64,000 bases of DNA, taken from positions 2,232,001-2,296,000 of the forward strand of contig OY783219.1 in the NCBI GenBank assembly GCA_963678705.1, written 5' to 3'. This stretch comes from Panorpa germanica. Taxonomy: Eukaryota > Arthropoda > Insecta > Mecoptera > Panorpidae. The notes beneath the pieces are model-generated. The model saw only the letters and a program-made list of their open reading frames with translations. It was not told the origin of the DNA and ran no database searches. How positions within the stretch are numbered: position 1 is the stretch's first letter; each line of letters starts with the position of its first letter. Of the stretch, positions 13,584 through 26,845 are shown piece by piece. The position numbers and the translations under genes are program-made.

Positions 13584-14242
13584 CCTATCAAACAAGACCA
13601 CTAGCGCACCGCTACAACATCAACCGACTGAATGGCGCGCATTTTAAAAAAGGAATGTATATAATAGAAATTCCCCAATGAATTGCCCAGCTCATGTGTA
13701 CTTTTTAAACGAATATAAATTACATATCTGAATAGTCATAATAGTTAAAACAATCTGGCTAGCTGGTAAAATTAATTAACATGTACATTTATCAAAGGAA
13801 ACGGTTATATTTATTAATAATATAATAATTTAACGCAACATTCAACAATTCCGTACACACACACACATACAGTGGCGAGTACATTGGTTACCAGTTGTTT
13901 GGTACAATGTAAAGTTTTATAGGAATTTCTGGTTTTACTTATTAAATTAATTTTTCATAATTATATTGACGAACATTCTTCATCTTCTGATAAACAAAGT
14001 TTTGTTCAATATACGAATTCTTGAAATTTCTGAGTTTCATGGACCCTGTCGCCTCATGCATTTCGAGTTAAAACATTTGCGAATTTATTTATTTCGAAAA
14101 TTTCGAAAAATGGTAGAATAATATTTTGTTTTAATGTAAAACTAATTGTTATTATTAAATTAATAAATGTAGAGATTCTATTTTAGCCTAATCGTGATAG
14201 AATTAATTTCCTGAAGTTGTTCTACAAGTATGCAAATGCAAT

Positions 14243-14312
14243 AGGATGAGGCGAGGGTCATAGAACAACGTTTAGGATGAGGCGAGGGTCATAGAATAAC
14301 GTTTAAGATGAG
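14243..14312 (+). repeat. Short tandem repeat, 31-bp period
   Basis: The unit begins AGGATGAGGCGAGGGTCATA at 14243 and again at 14274, with a degenerate third start (AAGATGAGACGA) at about 14305. It is noncoding. Confidence 0.75.
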
Positions 14313-16089
14313 ACGACATTATTATTTTTAGGATTAAAAGAGGAGCAAAGATCCATTTTAGGATCAGGATAGGTCTAAATTTTTGTCTTTTTATGTATGT
14401 TGCCCAACCTTTTTATACAGATTGAACTATGAGTTCAGCTCGTCAACCAAAGCATGATCAAGCATGTTCAAGCAAGGGTCATGTAGTTTTACAAGACCCT
14501 TTAATTTTTCTTTTCTGTAGCGCATAGATTTTCAAATTTTCAGATTTTCAGCTGACAGCATAGTAACGCATCAATATTCAATACAAATTAATTAGCCGTT
14601 TGACATGGTTGTGCCATTTAGAATTGCGTTGTTTATTGCCCACACACCTATGCCTGTGTTATGGCATGTTCAGTGTACACTGTAGATGCATGCATGTATA
14701 GAAATCTATGTATGTATGTATGCCTGAACATCAACTTCCATGTGTTAGTGTACTGTGCTGCTAGGTGAATATATATTTCCGCATTGCGGCATGGAACACA
14801 GCGAACGGAACATCACAAATGCCACCCATACGGGTGGATGTATGGGAATGGGGTGTAGGGGTAAGGTCCCCCAGGCACCCAATACTGTGTTCTACCTGCA
14901 GGGGTTACAACACCCAAAACAATTTGGCACTGAAATCAATTAGATGATTTATTGTTGTTTCAATTATTGGATGTGTTCCTAGAGAAATAGAGATTGGGTT
15001 GAAACTTTACTACTTCGTACTATGGACTTGGAATCGGAGGCTTTATGTTATAAATATTACACCCTATAAATTTTTTTGTAAGCTTTCAAATTGATCCTTC
15101 ACTGCAAGAAATATAAGTGCATATTGCAAACTAATTAAATTTTTATGAAACCGATTCTAACAGCGACGTATAAAAGTTTTTAAGATCGCAAGATGTAGTG
15201 AAATGATTAGGATTACCGTCGCGGGTAATCCTTTAGGATAAGACGTCTGAGTTACTTGTATTTAAAAGGGTGAAAGGGAGTGCTTAACTAATCCACCCGA
15301 CTTCTAGAAATGCGTTTTAAGTATATCCTATGAAGTAAAAGCACGATATTTGGTAGTAATGATATAAAAGTTAGATCCTTAGGCCTATTTAAGCAAGCCG
15401 ACTTCTTAACTGTTCTTTGCATGTGTTGTGTCACAATACATACATACCACGTACCGATACCAAAACAAACTTGTGTACTGTAGGGTGTATTGCAGTTGTC
15501 TTGCACTAAAATAATTTATGATGAGAGCAAACTTTTACTTTCATTTTTTTCGATACACCACTGTTGTGAAAAGACTTTCTCTTTATTATTACTTTCTCTT
15601 CCATATATCTTCCAGTGTAATCGTTTGATTAAAATTTGTTGATGTACGTTTCCACTATGAGAATTAGGTAACTTCCGTATTCGGACGGCTTTCCCTCTTG
15701 CAGTGTGCAAGAGTTCGTTACATTTATTGCATATAAGTCGAGCCAAAATTCACAGGCGATCTCAACTATAAGTTTTGGTTTTGATTCCCGCAATCTTAAC
15801 AGGAAGTTACCAATCCTCGGAATGTTACTGTAATGTGTGGAATACTTGACAGTCATCAAGACCTCACAAAGTCTTGTAAAGTAGTTCTGAAATGCAAGGA
15901 CTAGGATTAAATAAACCAACAGGATACGACAGGATACTGGACATTACGGGAAGGTGTTACGGTTGAATAGTTAATTGTAAAATAATTTGGGTAAAAGTGA
16001 ACGTGAAGTTTGAAAAGTGAAGTTTGAACATTACAATGATAAATTAATAGAACTAGAACGCGATGGTTTATTAAATATCTAAAGGGTTC

Positions 16090-16400
16090 TCCAAAGTTAG
16101 CATCTTATTCTTCTTCAGTGGGTCGACAACCCTGGGTGGGCCCTGGCCTTCTCAAAAAAAAATTCCGAATGATTTAATTACTTGAGATATCGTAACAAGG
16201 TTTTTTTTTCACGGGGTGGAGTTTTTAGCACCACGCCCAACCCCCAACCTGGAGGACCAGTCTCCTGATATAATCCCCAGGGGCAGGGTGCCCGGCTATA
16301 CCCCCAGGCACTGGGTACCCATTTTAGTCGCCTCTTACGACATGCATGAGCAACATTGGGACTATTCTTTAACACCCGGTCACCACTCGGGAAAAAAGTT
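16090..16400 (-). mobile_element. GC-rich LINE- or SINE-like 3' fragment
   Basis: A sharply GC-rich island holds, on the minus strand, GTCGTAAGAGGCGACTAAAA (16322-16341 complement). From memory this core recurs in arthropod non-LTR or SINE 3' regions. GTCG and CGAC can pair around TAAGAGG. Several C-runs and G-runs surround it. No coding frame is preserved. Assignment to a named family is not possible from sequence alone. Confidence 0.4.
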
Positions 16401-16928
16401 AGCATCAGTACTTTACAATCGAACTATTTGAGATGTTTAAATAACTCATTTGACGTCACGACAACGCTACAAAATACTACATTAAATTTGTTGAAGTAGC
16501 AATCTTATTTCCTAACACTCTGTATGCGACAGCCGCGCACTTGTCAAATTATTTTAATTATTACATTACACCAACTGAAATCTGGAATTATAAATTCCGG
16601 ATTAAACTCGGATAACTATTAATACAAGATAAATGGCTGATAAATGCTATTAACGCCATTTAAATCAATTCGGAACGCTATCTATGATTTACGAGTTTAG
16701 TCGCTGCAGAGAATAATTATTTTTACAACTAATTCACAATAAAGTATTATGTGCAATTAACCAAAGAATGTTTTTTACAGAATTTCAATGGGAAAAATTA
16801 ATTTGTGATCAGCGTGCTTTCAAATACTATCGTAAAATAATTTCTGCAGTGTTAATCATAGAAATATTGATTTGTTCCAATTATTTAAACATTTTTGTTT
16901 CCTTATTAATTGTCCGCCACATATGTGA

Positions 16929-16945
16929 CCCCCCCCCCCCCCCCC
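16929..16945 (+). repeat. Poly-C tract (17 C)
   Basis: An uninterrupted run of 17 cytosines in otherwise AT-rich DNA. The run length may also be affected by sequencing error. Confidence 0.9.
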
Positions 16946-17711
16946 TAATTCACTGTACTAAACAATCGCCTATTTAATTATACAAACGGACATGAATAGA
17001 TCATTCTCCAGAGCCGGTATACCTAATAAAAGTAGATGCCGTGAACCCATCGCATCCACCAGAATCCACCTCTGGTACTATTGTTGCCCATTTACATATA
17101 TTTTAATCGCATAATTTTTGATAAATATTTTCTCTCTGATAGGTAAATGTTATTAACGGGATTAAATAAAAAATCAACCACCGTGTATCAAAATCTGGTA
17201 TTAACAACATTGATGATATAATTAATACGAGTATATCTATATACATGTGTGTGTGTGTATATAATGAGTGATTTGAATGATTCAATAACATTATGAAGCA
17301 TACTTCAAATAATTTGTATACGTCAACATTACTAAGGGCGGTATAAATTGAGGGCATTATGCTACATGGACCACCAATTGGTTCGGTAGCATCAGTCAGT
17401 ATTCAGTACAGTGTATACAGTGGAGAGTAACAAAAAGGATGCGTACGAAATACAGGTAGAGAATATATAAAAATATGGGAAGACCATCATAAGTTTTAAT
17501 ATATTTCTGTATCATTAATTCTAATATTTGTATTACTTAAGTCTGTTAAACGATGGATTCCGCTCCATCATGAATCGTTCTAACATATTATCGTTCCCTT
17601 TGTGCTTAAACTCAGTTACAATAAGACTACCGTCAAGTTCTTAGCTCAAATTAAACAATCATAATCTAATAATCGTTTAATAATCAAATAAACTAAAACA
17701 TTCGTCAGCTA

Positions 17712-17800
17712 CACTTCACCGAGTGCACAACTTAATATAAGCGCCGTAAACTGTTATGTACACGTGCATAGTGACGACGTACCTATAAGCATCTGCTGTG
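17712..17800 (+). repeat. Dispersed repeat family B, 5' block copy
   Basis: It matches 5722-5820 in the same orientation: CACTTCACCGAGTGCACAAC, then GTACACGTGCATAG, ACGACGTACCTA and AAGCATCTGC. Only the first block is present here. Confidence 0.65.
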
Positions 17801-19540
17801 CGAACGCGAGCCCCGAATCTGCCCGAACCGTATAAGAATGCAACCGTGTTGTTAGTAAGAGAACGCACGTATATACAAGTGAGAGAACACACACGGCACG
17901 AACGAAACTAAACTGATTTGAAATTGGTTTTGAGCGACTGTGTTTCTTGGTTGCATGGCAATTACGTTGAATACTTTTGATGGTGACATTATGAACAGAA
18001 ATGTGCACAAATACTTTTCAAAAGTATTTAATTACATACATACATACAAATACCTCATAGGGTGATATTAATACCATGAAGTAATTTAGAGTTAGGGAAC
18101 CCTGGCGCAGCTTTTAGATGGTCCGAACGGAGTAGTAGCCTGGTTGTTGGGTTGACAGGAGCAGGGGAATTGTTAGAAGCAGGGACAGGGGGAGCACTAC
18201 GTAGCTCGACGGAATGCAACGAGGCGTCATATATAATTGAGTATTCCAGGCAATATGTGTAAATACGTGGAAACAATACAATTGCATCTAATTAGTAATG
18301 GGCCAAATAAATTGGCTGCCAACGGGTTAGCGGGCTAACGGTCGACTATGGAACTTGTTTGCTAATTATATGACGGTGCTGCTGATTTACATTCAGGCTA
18401 GGATAAAAATGATTTATTTAGTTAACACCTAAACATATATATTACATTATAAACTAGTGCCTCCTAGTGTCAAGCTATGCTACAAACATTTCTTTGTAGC
18501 TTTGAACAACAAAGTAACGAGCTTTTGTTAAAGCTTTACGACTAACACAGAAATATCTTAATACCGTTTTTCTTTTTGATTTATAAATTAGTCTTAAGAA
18601 TCATTGAGTGTACAAGAAAAGCTTTTGTTATCAAACCTTTCTATCTAAACGCTTTTAGAAGCTTCGGACTAGAGAAAACAGAGCTTTTTTAAGTAGTAGA
18701 ACGAACTCGTTGTGTTTACTATAATGTTTGTCTGTCTGAACTTTGTATAAACATTTTCACAATGTGTTTTCATTAGTTTTGAAAGTTTGGGTTTTCTTGG
18801 GTGCGTTTCTTAGCACCAAGACTGTTGTGAAGTTGCATTAAATTATGTGTAATGTGTTTAAACAGAGCTTCTTAAGGTCTAAAACTTACTATTCAATTAT
18901 TTGCAGTGTATCAGTCGTTCATTCGCATCGTAACTTTCTTATCTCTTATCTATAACTGCGCTGCAGATAGTAATTAAAAAAGCTCTAAAAATCTCAATTA
19001 AACATATTTTTATAGCTATAAAATGTTCTAATTGTCTCATTGTGAAAAAATAAAATACGGCGGGTAGACTATTATCTAATTTGATAAAAAGAAAAGTCAT
19101 AAAATTATCTAATAAAATAAAAGCGTTGGTCGTAAATAATATGAACCGTCTACTGATGAGCTTAAAGCTCTAATCTGTAACGAGAGGTACAGAAACGTGT
19201 TTAATCCCTGAGAAAAATGACGGGAATCGTTGAATGAACAAATACTGAGGAAAATGAATAATGATGGTTGGAAGACAATGAAGTAGAAGGCGAATTTTGT
19301 TTTTATTACAACGTTATTATAGACAGAGTCTATTTTGTGGTTATATTAAGTTAAAATAGTTTGCGACCATCAGGCATTTAGAAAATGTGGGCTTTTGAAA
19401 AATCGGCTAAAGTTAAAGTCTATGTTTGTTCCATGTATGTCCACTATGAAGACAAACAGCAATGCTCAAGTGTGTACTAAGCCCAATGCCGATACCAAAC
19501 GATGCTAGGAACACTTTCGAACTAAGTGTGTTCAATGTTG
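17801..19540. other. AT-rich sequence with one GC-richer patch, no gene called
   Basis: A GC-richer minus-strand patch at 18085-18250 contains an open frame whose segment LEYSIIYDASLHSVELR loosely recalls the start of a C2 domain, but nothing after it fits. No good 3' splice site precedes it in frame. The rest is AT-rich and featureless. Confidence 0.45.
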
Positions 19541-19834
19541 GAAGAAGTTCAGGCTGTTGTCGGTTTTTTGACCCGCGTAAAAAGGTATTTTTCTACCCCT
19601 ACCACACACTTGATCCACATGTCATGCACTGCTGCACGAATCGTCCAACAAAGGAAGGTTTTATACTTGAAAGTCTCTTTATTTACTTGAAAGTTTTTGT
19701 TAAACAGTGTCAGTGTCAATAATATAAACAAATTAATAAAATAAATAAATCATTCGGATCAAACATTCGTTCCACCGTGTAACAGAAACCTTGACGTGTC
19801 AATTTTCCAATATTTGTCTTACACCTTGGAGGCA
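19541..19834 (-). repeat. Dispersed repeat family B, inverted copy
   Basis: The reverse complement matches 5864-6112, with the same order of blocks and moderate divergence. Frames on either strand here are short and not shared with the other copy, so the similarity is not due to a conserved gene. Confidence 0.7.
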
Positions 19835-21289
19835 AATTGGTTTTTCATTAAATTTAATCTATTTTCAACATTGTCTTAAAGCATTACATTAAAAAAATCA
19901 TAATTAACGAGACTACAGCATTTTTAATTGGTTCTTTCGAGTGACGCCAACGTAGATACGCAATAAATTCAAAAAGGTAATAAAAGTAATGGAAAACACT
20001 AGCAAATGTTTAACCGAAAACGAACCAGGTCATTATATAGATGGCAACCCCTAAATGTTCGTTGGAAACGTGTTATTAATATACATCATTATAAAAGTAA
20101 CATTCTGTAATGCTACTAACAGTATAATAATAATAATAATAATAACATAATAGTAGTATAAACGTAACCACAGGAATCTTAATATTCCAACATAGGTACT
20201 ACGCAAGCTGATAATATACCTGCGTTGTGTAGTAATTAAAATAAATAAAGAGTATTAATCTTACGAATTACATATCATAATCATTTTAACACTTATGTGT
20301 TGGGTTGGTAACCCTAAACGGGTAAACATAACAGACTCGTACAAGTATCTATGGAGATCTCATCAACGGAATACACCGTGAACGGCAACGGGGTGAGAAG
20401 CAGAGGGAGGGTTTTTTGATATTGCTACCTGAGTAGCGTCGCGTCATGTCTGTGATATACCAACAATAAGACAATGTAAATTTAAACATTTTTTTTAAAA
20501 ATGCCGATACATTTTATTTGCTTATACTCCTACGTATACACATACTGGTTTTGTATGTATAACGTCTGTGCTACAGAGATATTGTAGCATAAAAACAACA
20601 AAAAAAATTTGGAAGAATATTTTGAAGTGAAACTTCCTTTAATACAGTACAAAAAATTTGGATAATAGACAACGATGTAGCCTACACATAAAATAGAATG
20701 AGTATATCAATATCTTTACATGCAGTAAATTATTACAGTGCATGGACTTTACTATAAATAGGAGTATGCATCTCCGAGTGAACTAAACACCAAAAATGAC
20801 AAAATATATACCACAATGGCAAAGAGATATGTATCCCTAATTAGAATACAACCATGGTGTAATATTACTGTCTCAACTGTTTTAAGACTTAAAGAGGTAC
20901 AACGTATACACCGCACCGTTGTAATTGAGGGGAAATGTAAAGAGGGAGGGGACGGGGGGTAGCTAGAATAGACTAACACATCTAATAGCCTAAGCATCAC
21001 AGTACTCCTATCCCGGATCTCCTGGATCTACAACAACTCCAGAGTCCCAAGACCCGGAAAGCCTTCAGGAGTACTACAGGATACGGGAATGAGTACGTGA
21101 GAGTCTGGAACGGGTGAGGGTGGGGGTGAGGGTAAGGTGAAGGACTGGGATGACACAACGGTGTTCCACAATAAGGATTCTCTAATTAACGATAAGCTTA
21201 TCTTTTAATATTGATAATTAGTTTTGTTTGAATTTTAGTGTTATTGCTGCGAGTGTGTGGAAGATGCTTTGTATAAAATTAGGTAGAGT
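19835..21289. other. AT-rich sequence with (TAA)n and G4-prone tracts
   Basis: A (TAA)n microsatellite lies at about 20123-20146. G-rich stretches lie at 20390-20412 and 20940-20960. A textbook G-quadruplex motif lies at 21112-21132. No gene was recognised. Confidence 0.6.
21112..21132 (+). repeat. G-quadruplex motif
   Basis: Four runs of at least three G are separated by loops of 3, 1 and 3 bases (GGG-TGA-GGG-T-GGGGG-TGA-GGG). It fits the canonical G3+N1-7 pattern on the plus strand. Confidence 0.75.
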
Positions 21290-21756
21290 TTGGAGAAAGA
21301 GTTAAAGTTAGAAATCAACTTAATCGGGCAAAAAGGAATAGCAAGATTTAGAATGGTAAATCAGAGGAAACGAAATAGGTATAACTATTTCTTTGAAGAC
21401 AATGTTCGATGTTCGAACAACAAATTGAGATTAATTAAGGAAAATACAAACAAAAGTGGGAAATTGGTTATCAAAGCAATAGACCATTCAAAAAACCCAT
21501 CTTCAGACTAAGAACAGGACATACGAGATTGACGCATCAACATTTAATCAGTGAAACAAAAGCTCCGCAGTGCAGCAACTGTCAGACACAATTAACATTC
21601 CATCATCTACTAGTAACCTGCCCACAATACCAAACGCAAAGAACAAAACACAACATCAGTGGTGAATTAAAGGACGTACTTTCAGACAATACAGAACAAA
21701 ATCAAAAAGTGCTGGAATTCCTTAATGATATAAATATAATAAACCAATTAAATTAA
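21290..21756 (+). pseudogene. Jockey-like LINE ORF2, 3' end, frameshifted
   Basis: This is the C-terminal end of a non-LTR retrotransposon ORF2. In one frame, 21439-21756 reads KWEIGYQ..., then the hallmark RLRTGHTRLTHQHL, then CSNCQTQLTFHHLLVTC, a C-x2-C-x7-H-x4-C zinc knuckle typical of the ORF2 tail in the Jockey clade. It ends in a stop at 21754-21756. The preceding piece (NNKLRLIKENTNK, about 21400-21455) lies in another frame, so the copy carries a frameshift near 21450. There is no ATG at the head of the first segment. Reverse transcriptase and endonuclease domains are absent, so this is a 5'-truncated dead copy. The 3' UTR probably continues to about 21850. Confidence 0.75.
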
Positions 21757-24030
21757 AAAATAAATTAACTTCAGGCGAATATGACCATGGTGTTGGAATC
21801 GCCTCAAATTCTAAAATTAGAAAATCAAGTGTGTATTTTTCTTTGGTTACTTCTGCGAGTAAAATAAATATAGTAAATTATCAATCTGATAATTAGCGGG
21901 TCCTTCGAATCAACATTATAGCAACAAGTCACAAACCAACTACAACAGGTGCTAGACCTCGATAGGTCTGATCTCAGCTTAATCTCTCCGCCATAAGAAA
22001 TAGTTTTATCGATCTTTTCAATAAATTAGCGATCATTTAAAAATATTTAGCGATGTAAGTACATATTAAGTCGTTACAATACATCGAGAATCTTAATCCC
22101 ACACACAACATACTAAAGGGATTCGCAACAGTAAAATGGGTGATATGTTAAGAAAGCGAGACACGGTACACGGGACGCGAGAGGGTGGTAAAACAGAGTT
22201 AGAAGGGTGGTAAAAGAGGATAGATAAAGAAAATAGGATGGGGAGAAGATAGGTATAACATTTACCCCATTTCAAATCCCATCACAAGTTGATTCCCTCG
22301 GGAACCTTTATTTACCTCGCCCGGTACATTTTCTTAATGTCCGAATTATCCCTCAGTGTGTCCTGTACAGAGCCGTTGCCATTCCCGTTGCAAAGGGCCA
22401 ACTAACGAAGGTACGGTACACTCTGTGGGTATCTTGAGGACCATTAGATGGATCGTTGTAGACATGCGGATGTCATACATAGTAATAAAATGTAAACAAA
22501 AATTATTTGCTTCCAAGGAAGACATTTAGTACGATACTGCTTGGAATAGAATGTTTTTAAACATTTATGATTAAAACAAAATCGCAACATTTTTGCTAAG
22601 GAAGCTTCTAGTGCAATAAAACAATATAACCACCATATTTTCTGATGAACAGTAAGATTGAGTAGTCGCTAACATATATAAAATGGACTATAAGTGAGTT
22701 TAAGTAATTTTTTTGTCAGCTTTAAAGCGTCTGCAAAGAATACAAGGTATAACAAGACAACTGTTTGAAAAGATTTTGCAAGAGGACAGACCGATCTAAG
22801 GGGCCAAACATCCCTTAGGCCCAATTTTAATTCCGCTATGAGTAGGAGCGGGAGGGCATTATCCGTGCCCATGACATATACCTTGATTATTTGATTAATT
22901 ACCGATTAATATAATTGCAGCTAATAAAATGTTTCCTAATGAAATCGCTGATGAAATATAATATAATGCACATTATTCCTAATTCAACCCTGGTAGCCCT
23001 AGTATCCGTTATTCTAATACATACAAAATATAGTCTTGTAAATGTGAAGACTCTAAATAGTGTGTTTCTCAATTGTGTTTAATGGATTTCTTTAAAGAGA
23101 AAAAAAATTGTTATTAGGAAATATGATTATTAGCTACCCCACGCCCTATTTTTCTTAAACCCAGCCCCCTCTCTCTTTCTCCCTTTTTAAAACTACTAAA
23201 GCAGAGTCTACTGGATTTTACGATAATTTTCACTTTAGACTGATATTATAAAATTTTGCAGGTTTTAACAGAGCTTTCAAAATAGGGACAAATCTGATTT
23301 TGAAGCTATTTGTGATAAGAAAAATATAAGATTGGTTTTTATTTAGTGTCGCTCTAACACCATAGAACATACGCGGCTTTGCATTAGTGCGGAAATCCCT
23401 GGAACGAATTAATCGCGTAAATTGAGGACATACCGACAACATTGCTTAATGCCTTAACATAACACGTCTTCGCTCCTACATAAATTTTAATAAATATGGA
23501 TTCCAAGAACGGAGTCTGGAATATTTTGTGTTAAAAATGTTAAGTAACTTTTGTAACACTTACAAATTTATAACACCATTGCAAACACCTCCCACCTTCT
23601 TCAATTATCTCTCACCCTCACCCCACCCCACGCCTGCTGTATTATTATAGACGACACGATAGTGGGGTGGCTGGAACGAGGGATGGAGGGATGGTGCGAT
23701 ATGCTCCTGCAATTAGACCAGAAGGTTTACTTTTATAAATTCCTAGGGAGTTAAGATAACTTTTTTTTATAGATTTAGATAACAAGCTCATACAATGTAC
23801 AAGAAGAAACATTATAGAAAGTTAGCGAGCAGCTTGTGAGGAAGGGGGATGGAAGGGAAAGGAAAGGGGAAGGGCTGAATGATGTAGCTTAGTTTCTAAA
23901 GACTAGCTGAGGAAATTTATACTCAGTTATGCGTTTATTATTGCACAGCCGATGGCTGAACATTCAACTCCTTTCTTTGAAATCGGATTTATGATTCCGA
24001 TAAGCAAATTACATGAAAAATTTAATCAAA
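21757..24030. other. LINE 3' flank then AT-rich sequence, no gene seen
   Basis: The first hundred bases are likely the LINE 3' UTR. G- or C-rich islands lie at 22180-22215, 23160-23185, 23583-23635 and 23663-23700. Bases 23836-23875 carry several G runs that could form a quadruplex. I see no protein or RNA gene. Confidence 0.5.
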
Positions 24031-24362
24031 TTATTTCTTTGGTTGGTAACACTGACCAGAGATATTACAACTGCTTTCTGGTCAGGTGAGCTAATGGTAT
24101 ATATTAGTTATAGCTACTTTCATTGCAGTGTGTGCCAACGGTCAACACAAATGATATTTGCAGGGACAGGACATTGAGCGTAATGTTAAGTTATTATAAA
24201 ATTAGATAAAAAGGAATTGACAATTTAAATATTAAACTTTAAATGTCGTATCTTTGATTTCAGGTAAGATACTATGATTTAAGTTAAACAGTGTAATTAT
24301 TATAATGTGTATGTAAATTACTGAAATAAAATGATTTCAGAAGCAACACATAAGTTTGTTTA
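24031..24362 (+). repeat. Dispersed repeat family A, copy 2
   Basis: The most complete copy. It has the TTATTTCTTTGGTTGGTAAC head, the conserved hairpin arms CTGACCAGA and TCTGGTCAG, GTGAGCTAA.GGTATATATT, GTGTGTGCCAACGG, and the long 3' part shared with copy 1. It has no coding capacity. Confidence 0.75.
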
Positions 24363-26708
24363 AAACCATAACCTTTTGCATTAGCATCCATGAAAAAACT
24401 GTGTGTAAAATTTGATACCGATAGTTTTATGTATTGTCTAATTCATGTCACGGTTATACAATTGTCACACATACATACAAACACACACACACATAATTCC
24501 GTTTAATTCGCAATTTAGCTTAAAAGCTCTAGTTCTAGAGAACCAAATAATCTTTTTTGTACATTCCAATATAAAAGCAAATTAATAGAAGAAAATAAAT
24601 GATACGATACGTCACATTATTACTGTAAATTAGACCCCTCTATAAGGTGAATTCCACAAGTGCGAATTTATATAACGCGATAAAGACATAATGGCAACTG
24701 TTACACGGAAAAGAAAAAAATAAGACTATCTTAAAGTGAACTTGTTGGCGTTATCTCTATTTGGGACCACTCTTAAAGTCCTTCCTTCGTAATCGCCACT
24801 ACCTTTCCACCAATACTGCCCCCAATCAATACCCCGCGTTACTTCTAACATTGTAAACACTATGATTTTATTATATTTATAACTTTACACGTTATAATTT
24901 TACATCAATTTAAATATTCGTACATACATACGAGTATGTTATACCGTCTAGGTGTTGTTCAACTAACACTTTCATCGGCCATTTTCTTAATTACCGGCTA
25001 TGCAAAATCCGCAGATTAAAATCTGAATCAGACCTATTCTGTAAATGTGAAATAACGTAGTATTACGAGGTACAAGGAAAATGTTCCGGTATATCCTAAT
25101 GTACCACCCGCGCTGGACGCACTGGCCCAATAACTTCATGTATATATATATACATCATAGTAGCATGTATTTTTGTTTCTAATGTAAAGATCCTTTGTAA
25201 CACGGTTACGCATTATTAAAGAAAAGCCGTACCGAGAGCGGTTAGTACAGCACAGGCACCCATACTGCATTATTGAATAATACGTGCAAGGAAAGGGAAG
25301 GCGTATGAAAGACTTAAATCACAATAATTGCACCCTGCGCTCTTTTATTAAATTAATTGAATAATTGAAACGTTTAATACACGTAATAACAAGAAATTTG
25401 ATAAAAAACAAAATTGTACAAAGAGAAATTTCCAGAATTAGTAAATATCCCCCTACAAGTTATTTATAAAACGTCTACGAAACGAACACGCAATATTGGA
25501 ATATATTACAGCAGACAGGGGTAGAAATAGAGAAACGAAACACACTGAACGAGTATAAAAACCGCCCTTATGGCGGCGCACTGCATCGCTTAAACCGCCC
25601 TTATAGAAGTAACCCTGTTATGTTCAGTCTTCATAAATAAAATGAGCAACTAAATTATATACCTTAAAAATCTATAGAAGAGCAAAAGACTGTTGCTTCG
25701 AATGATATTACGAGCCGACTATTAGGAAAAAGGGTTGTGGTAGAAACCGCACACGTGAGAGAGGAATGAAACAGGTAAGTACAGGCACGTCTCACACATG
25801 GATGGTGTAGAAATACCATTGGAAAAAGTTTGGAAAGATGATCGAAAATTCAGCTTCAGAAAATTCGCAAACTGTGAATCCAAACGAAAAGCTGATGGAA
25901 ATAACAAATCAAAATTCTTTATACAAAAAAAACAACATAATGTATTTCCTAATTAATATTTCTTGTGCCAAAGCTCATGTTGTCATTTGAAAGATCACTT
26001 TTCTTTTTTTGCCCGGAAATAAATTAGAAATAATAATGGCGTATATTTCTTTATTCTACATAAAATTTGTTTCAGTAGCAACTGCTTTAAATTTCTTTCA
26101 ATTAAATTAAGAAACCCACCAAGTTGAAAGAAGATGTATGTTTCCACACATTATTATTATCTTACTCGTACCTATTCTTCACTTTTCGTAATTTTCTTAA
26201 TGATTCCTAGAAGCTTTACTTTAAAGAATGAAAGTCTTTTGGTTTCTCATTGATTCCTCAAGTATTTCTTCTTGTTTTCCGCCACAAGTTCCTTTTCCCC
26301 CATTATTCTGTATTCCAAATGTCTGGATTTACAAAATACACAACTATACTATATATTCCACCATGTAGATTTCTTTCACATCAAACTTTGATCATCTTCT
26401 GTAAACACATGCCCTTACATTTGGTTGTGCTTTGTGATGGGAAATGCGACAAGGGTGGGAAGAGGGAGGGAGGGGGTGTATTAAAGGAGGAAAGGCGTAC
26501 TCTTGTATGTGCCATGCATTGTATTCTGTTCTGCCCGTTTGAAGTTTATTTTCCCAATCCTGTCTATTGTATACATTATAAATAGAAATAACTCAAAAGA
26601 TTCAAAGATCTCAAAACCCAATCTGTCATTTAATCCAGAGGGTTTAAACCTTTTCTTTAGCACCTCTTTCGGAGACTGATGTTTACAGAACATATTTTTT
26701 ATATTTAT
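24363..26708. other. AT-rich sequence, no gene seen
   Basis: A short direct repeat (ACCGCCCTTAT) occurs at about 25561 and 25604. A G-quadruplex-capable tract lies at 26453-26476. There is no recognisable protein. Confidence 0.55.
26453..26476 (+). repeat. G-quadruplex motif
   Basis: Five G runs of three or more bases with short loops (GGG-T-GGG-AAGA-GGG-A-GGG-A-GGGGG) on the plus strand. Confidence 0.75.
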
Positions 26709-26845
26709 GTAAAGAAATTTTATTTCTTTAGTTGGTAACACTGACCAGAGATATTAAAACTGCATTCTGGTCAGGTGAGCTAACGGTATATATTAGTTAT
26801 AGCTACTTTCATTGTTATGCGTGCCAACGGCCAACACAGGTTGCT
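26709..26845 (+). repeat. Dispersed repeat family A, copy 3 (5' half)
   Basis: Head plus hairpin, with arms at 26741-26749 and 26766-26774, through GTGCCAACGGCCAACACAG. The 3' half found in copies 1 and 2 is missing, so the copy is 3' truncated. Confidence 0.75.

Larger units (their letters stand above)
9763..16089. other. AT-rich sequence with hairpins and a short tandem repeat, no assigned gene
   Basis: It contains a purine run at 11585-11635, two perfect hairpins (13344-13368 and 13561-13583), a 31-bp-period tandem repeat at 14243-14312, a hairpin at 15209-15232 and G-rich islands at about 10455, 11688 and 14845. Two overlapping minus-strand frames at 15516-15919 are somewhat GC-richer but unrecognisable, and neither is clearly favoured. 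Confidence 0.5.

Noticed and set aside
15516-15919. Two overlapping minus-strand frames
   Set aside because: Each looks mildly protein-like but they overlap in different frames, one has no ATG, and neither has a recognisable motif.
16216-16431. Proline-rich plus-strand frame
   Set aside because: It reads through the GC-rich repeat fragment; the composition explains the proline content.
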